Shown: piece after piece, positions 5,180 through 5,837 of the stretch
Numbering within the stretch: position 1 is the first letter of the stretch
Layout: each line of letters begins with the position of its first letter
Assembly (NCBI GenBank): GCA_003644175.1
Contig: QNBS01000161.1
Location: forward strand, 1 to 5,837
DNA: 5,837 bases
DNA from: Planctomycetota bacterium
GTDB lineage: Bacteria; Planctomycetota; Phycisphaerae; Sedimentisphaerales; Anaerohalosphaeraceae
Reading direction: 5' to 3'
Notes under the pieces: generated by a model
The model's database searches: none
The model's input: the letters and a program-made list of their open reading frames with translations, nothing else
Told to the model about the DNA's origin: nothing
Made by a program: the position numbers and the translations under genes

Positions 5180-5837
5180 ATGAAACACAAAGGAAGATTC
5201 GGCTCCTTCGGAGGTTTTTACGTGCCGGAGGTTTTGATCCCGGCCCTTGAGGGAATCGAGGCGGCCTTTGACCGCTATGTCAGCGACCCGCAGTTCAACG
5301 CCGACCTGGACAATCTCTACGCCAACTACGCAGGCAGGCCCACGCCGCTCTATCACGCCCGGCGCTTCAGCGAACATGCCGGCTTCACGATCTACGTAAA
5401 GCGAGAGGACCTCCTCCACGGCGGCGCCCACAAGGTAAACAACACCCTTGGCCAGGGCCTGCTGGCAAAGTACATGGGAAAGACCAAACTCATCGCAGAG
5501 ACCGGCGCCGGTCAGCACGGCCTGGCCACCGCCATGATCGGAGCGCTCTTCGGAATGGAGACAAAGATATTCATGGGCTCAACCGACGTCGCCCGCCAGA
5601 ACGTAAACGTCCACAAGATGAAACTCTGCGGCGCAGAAGTCATTCCCGTCTCCACGGGCGCCGCAACGCTAAAGGACGCCATCAACGACGCCCTGCGATA
5701 CTGGACCGCACACGTAGAAGACACCTTCTATCTTTTCGGCACTGCGGGAGGCCCCCATCCCTATCCGACCATCGTAAAACACTTCCAGACCCCCATCGGC
5801 GCAGAAGCCCGACAACAGTGCCTCGATCATATAGGCC
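5180..5837 (+). CDS. trpB: Tryptophan synthase beta chain, N-terminal part, cut by window edge
   Basis: PLP-dependent subunit that condenses indole with L-serine to give tryptophan, normally in an alpha2-beta2 complex with TrpA. 219 codons are present of about 400. It starts with the family-typical FGSFGGFYVPE (7-17) and continues with AGRPTPL (51-57), REDLLHGGAHKVNN (75-88, PLP-binding Lys85), AETGAGQHG (106-114, catalytic Glu107), GAEVIPV (151-157) and GTAGGPHPYPTIV (187-199). It resembles the E. coli-type TrpB1, not the TrpB2 class. The start is preceded by TAAGG at 5167-5171, spacing 8 nt, overlapping the trpF stop. The first 30 or so codons use more G- and T-ending codons than the rest. 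trpA would be expected just beyond the window. Confidence 0.97.
   Translation, partial: MKHKGRFGSFGGFYVPEVLIPALEGIEAAFDRYVSDPQFNADLDNLYANYAGRPTPLYHARRFSEHAGFTIYVKREDLLHGGAHKVNNTLGQGLLAKYMGKTKLIAETGAGQHGLATAMIGALFGMETKIFMGSTDVARQNVNVHKMKLCGAEVIPVSTGAATLKDAINDALRYWTAHVEDTFYLFGTAGGPHPYPTIVKHFQTPIGAEARQQCLDHIG

Overview
This window looks like bacterial chromosome with GC content in the mid-50s by eye. It holds the start of a tryptophan biosynthesis operon on the + strand and, divergently, the 5' part of an S-adenosylhomocysteine hydrolase gene (ahcY) on the - strand. Genes have Shine-Dalgarno sites and there are sigma70-type promoters on both strands. The species cannot be named from sequence alone. 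Codon choice, the REP-like repeats and the unfused trp gene set would fit an environmental lineage such as Planctomycetota (Phycisphaerae-like), but that is a low-confidence guess. Third positions are C/A-rich in the + strand genes and G/T-rich in the - strand gene, so the whole + strand is C-rich. That is the pattern of replication-strand bias, with ahcY probably on the leading strand and trp on the lagging strand.

Layout. 1-571: ahcY, - strand, cut by the window edge after 190 codons. 572-741: divergent promoter region, with an ahcY promoter (TTGCCG, 17 bp, TATACT) and a strong trp promoter (TTGACA, 17 bp, TAATCT). 742-880: a complete ribosome-mediated attenuator. It consists of a 21-codon leader peptide gene (trpL) with three consecutive Trp codons, a pause hairpin inside its 3' end, a 9-bp perfect antiterminator pairing, and an intrinsic terminator ending in seven T. 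892-1003 and 1061-1163: two REP/REPIN-like palindromic elements, each bounded by its own perfect inverted repeat (15 bp and 12 bp), lying between attenuator and trpE. 1193-5837: trpE, trpG, trpD, trpF and the first 219 codons of trpB, closely spaced and each with its own ribosome binding site.

How it works together. TrpE and TrpG make anthranilate from chorismate and glutamine, TrpD adds phosphoribosyl, TrpF isomerises the product, and TrpB (with TrpA, presumably downstream) makes tryptophan from indole and serine. trpC, for the step between TrpF and TrpAB, is not between trpD and trpF or between trpF and trpB, so it must lie elsewhere or downstream. Low charged tRNA-Trp would stall ribosomes on the Trp triplet of trpL, release the antiterminator strand and let transcription run into trpE.

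Most noteworthy: the attenuator (apparently on a leaderless mRNA start), a TrpG whose catalytic-triad His is replaced by Arg, a TrpD whose GTGGD motif reads GAGGA, and the two palindromic insertions in the operon leader.
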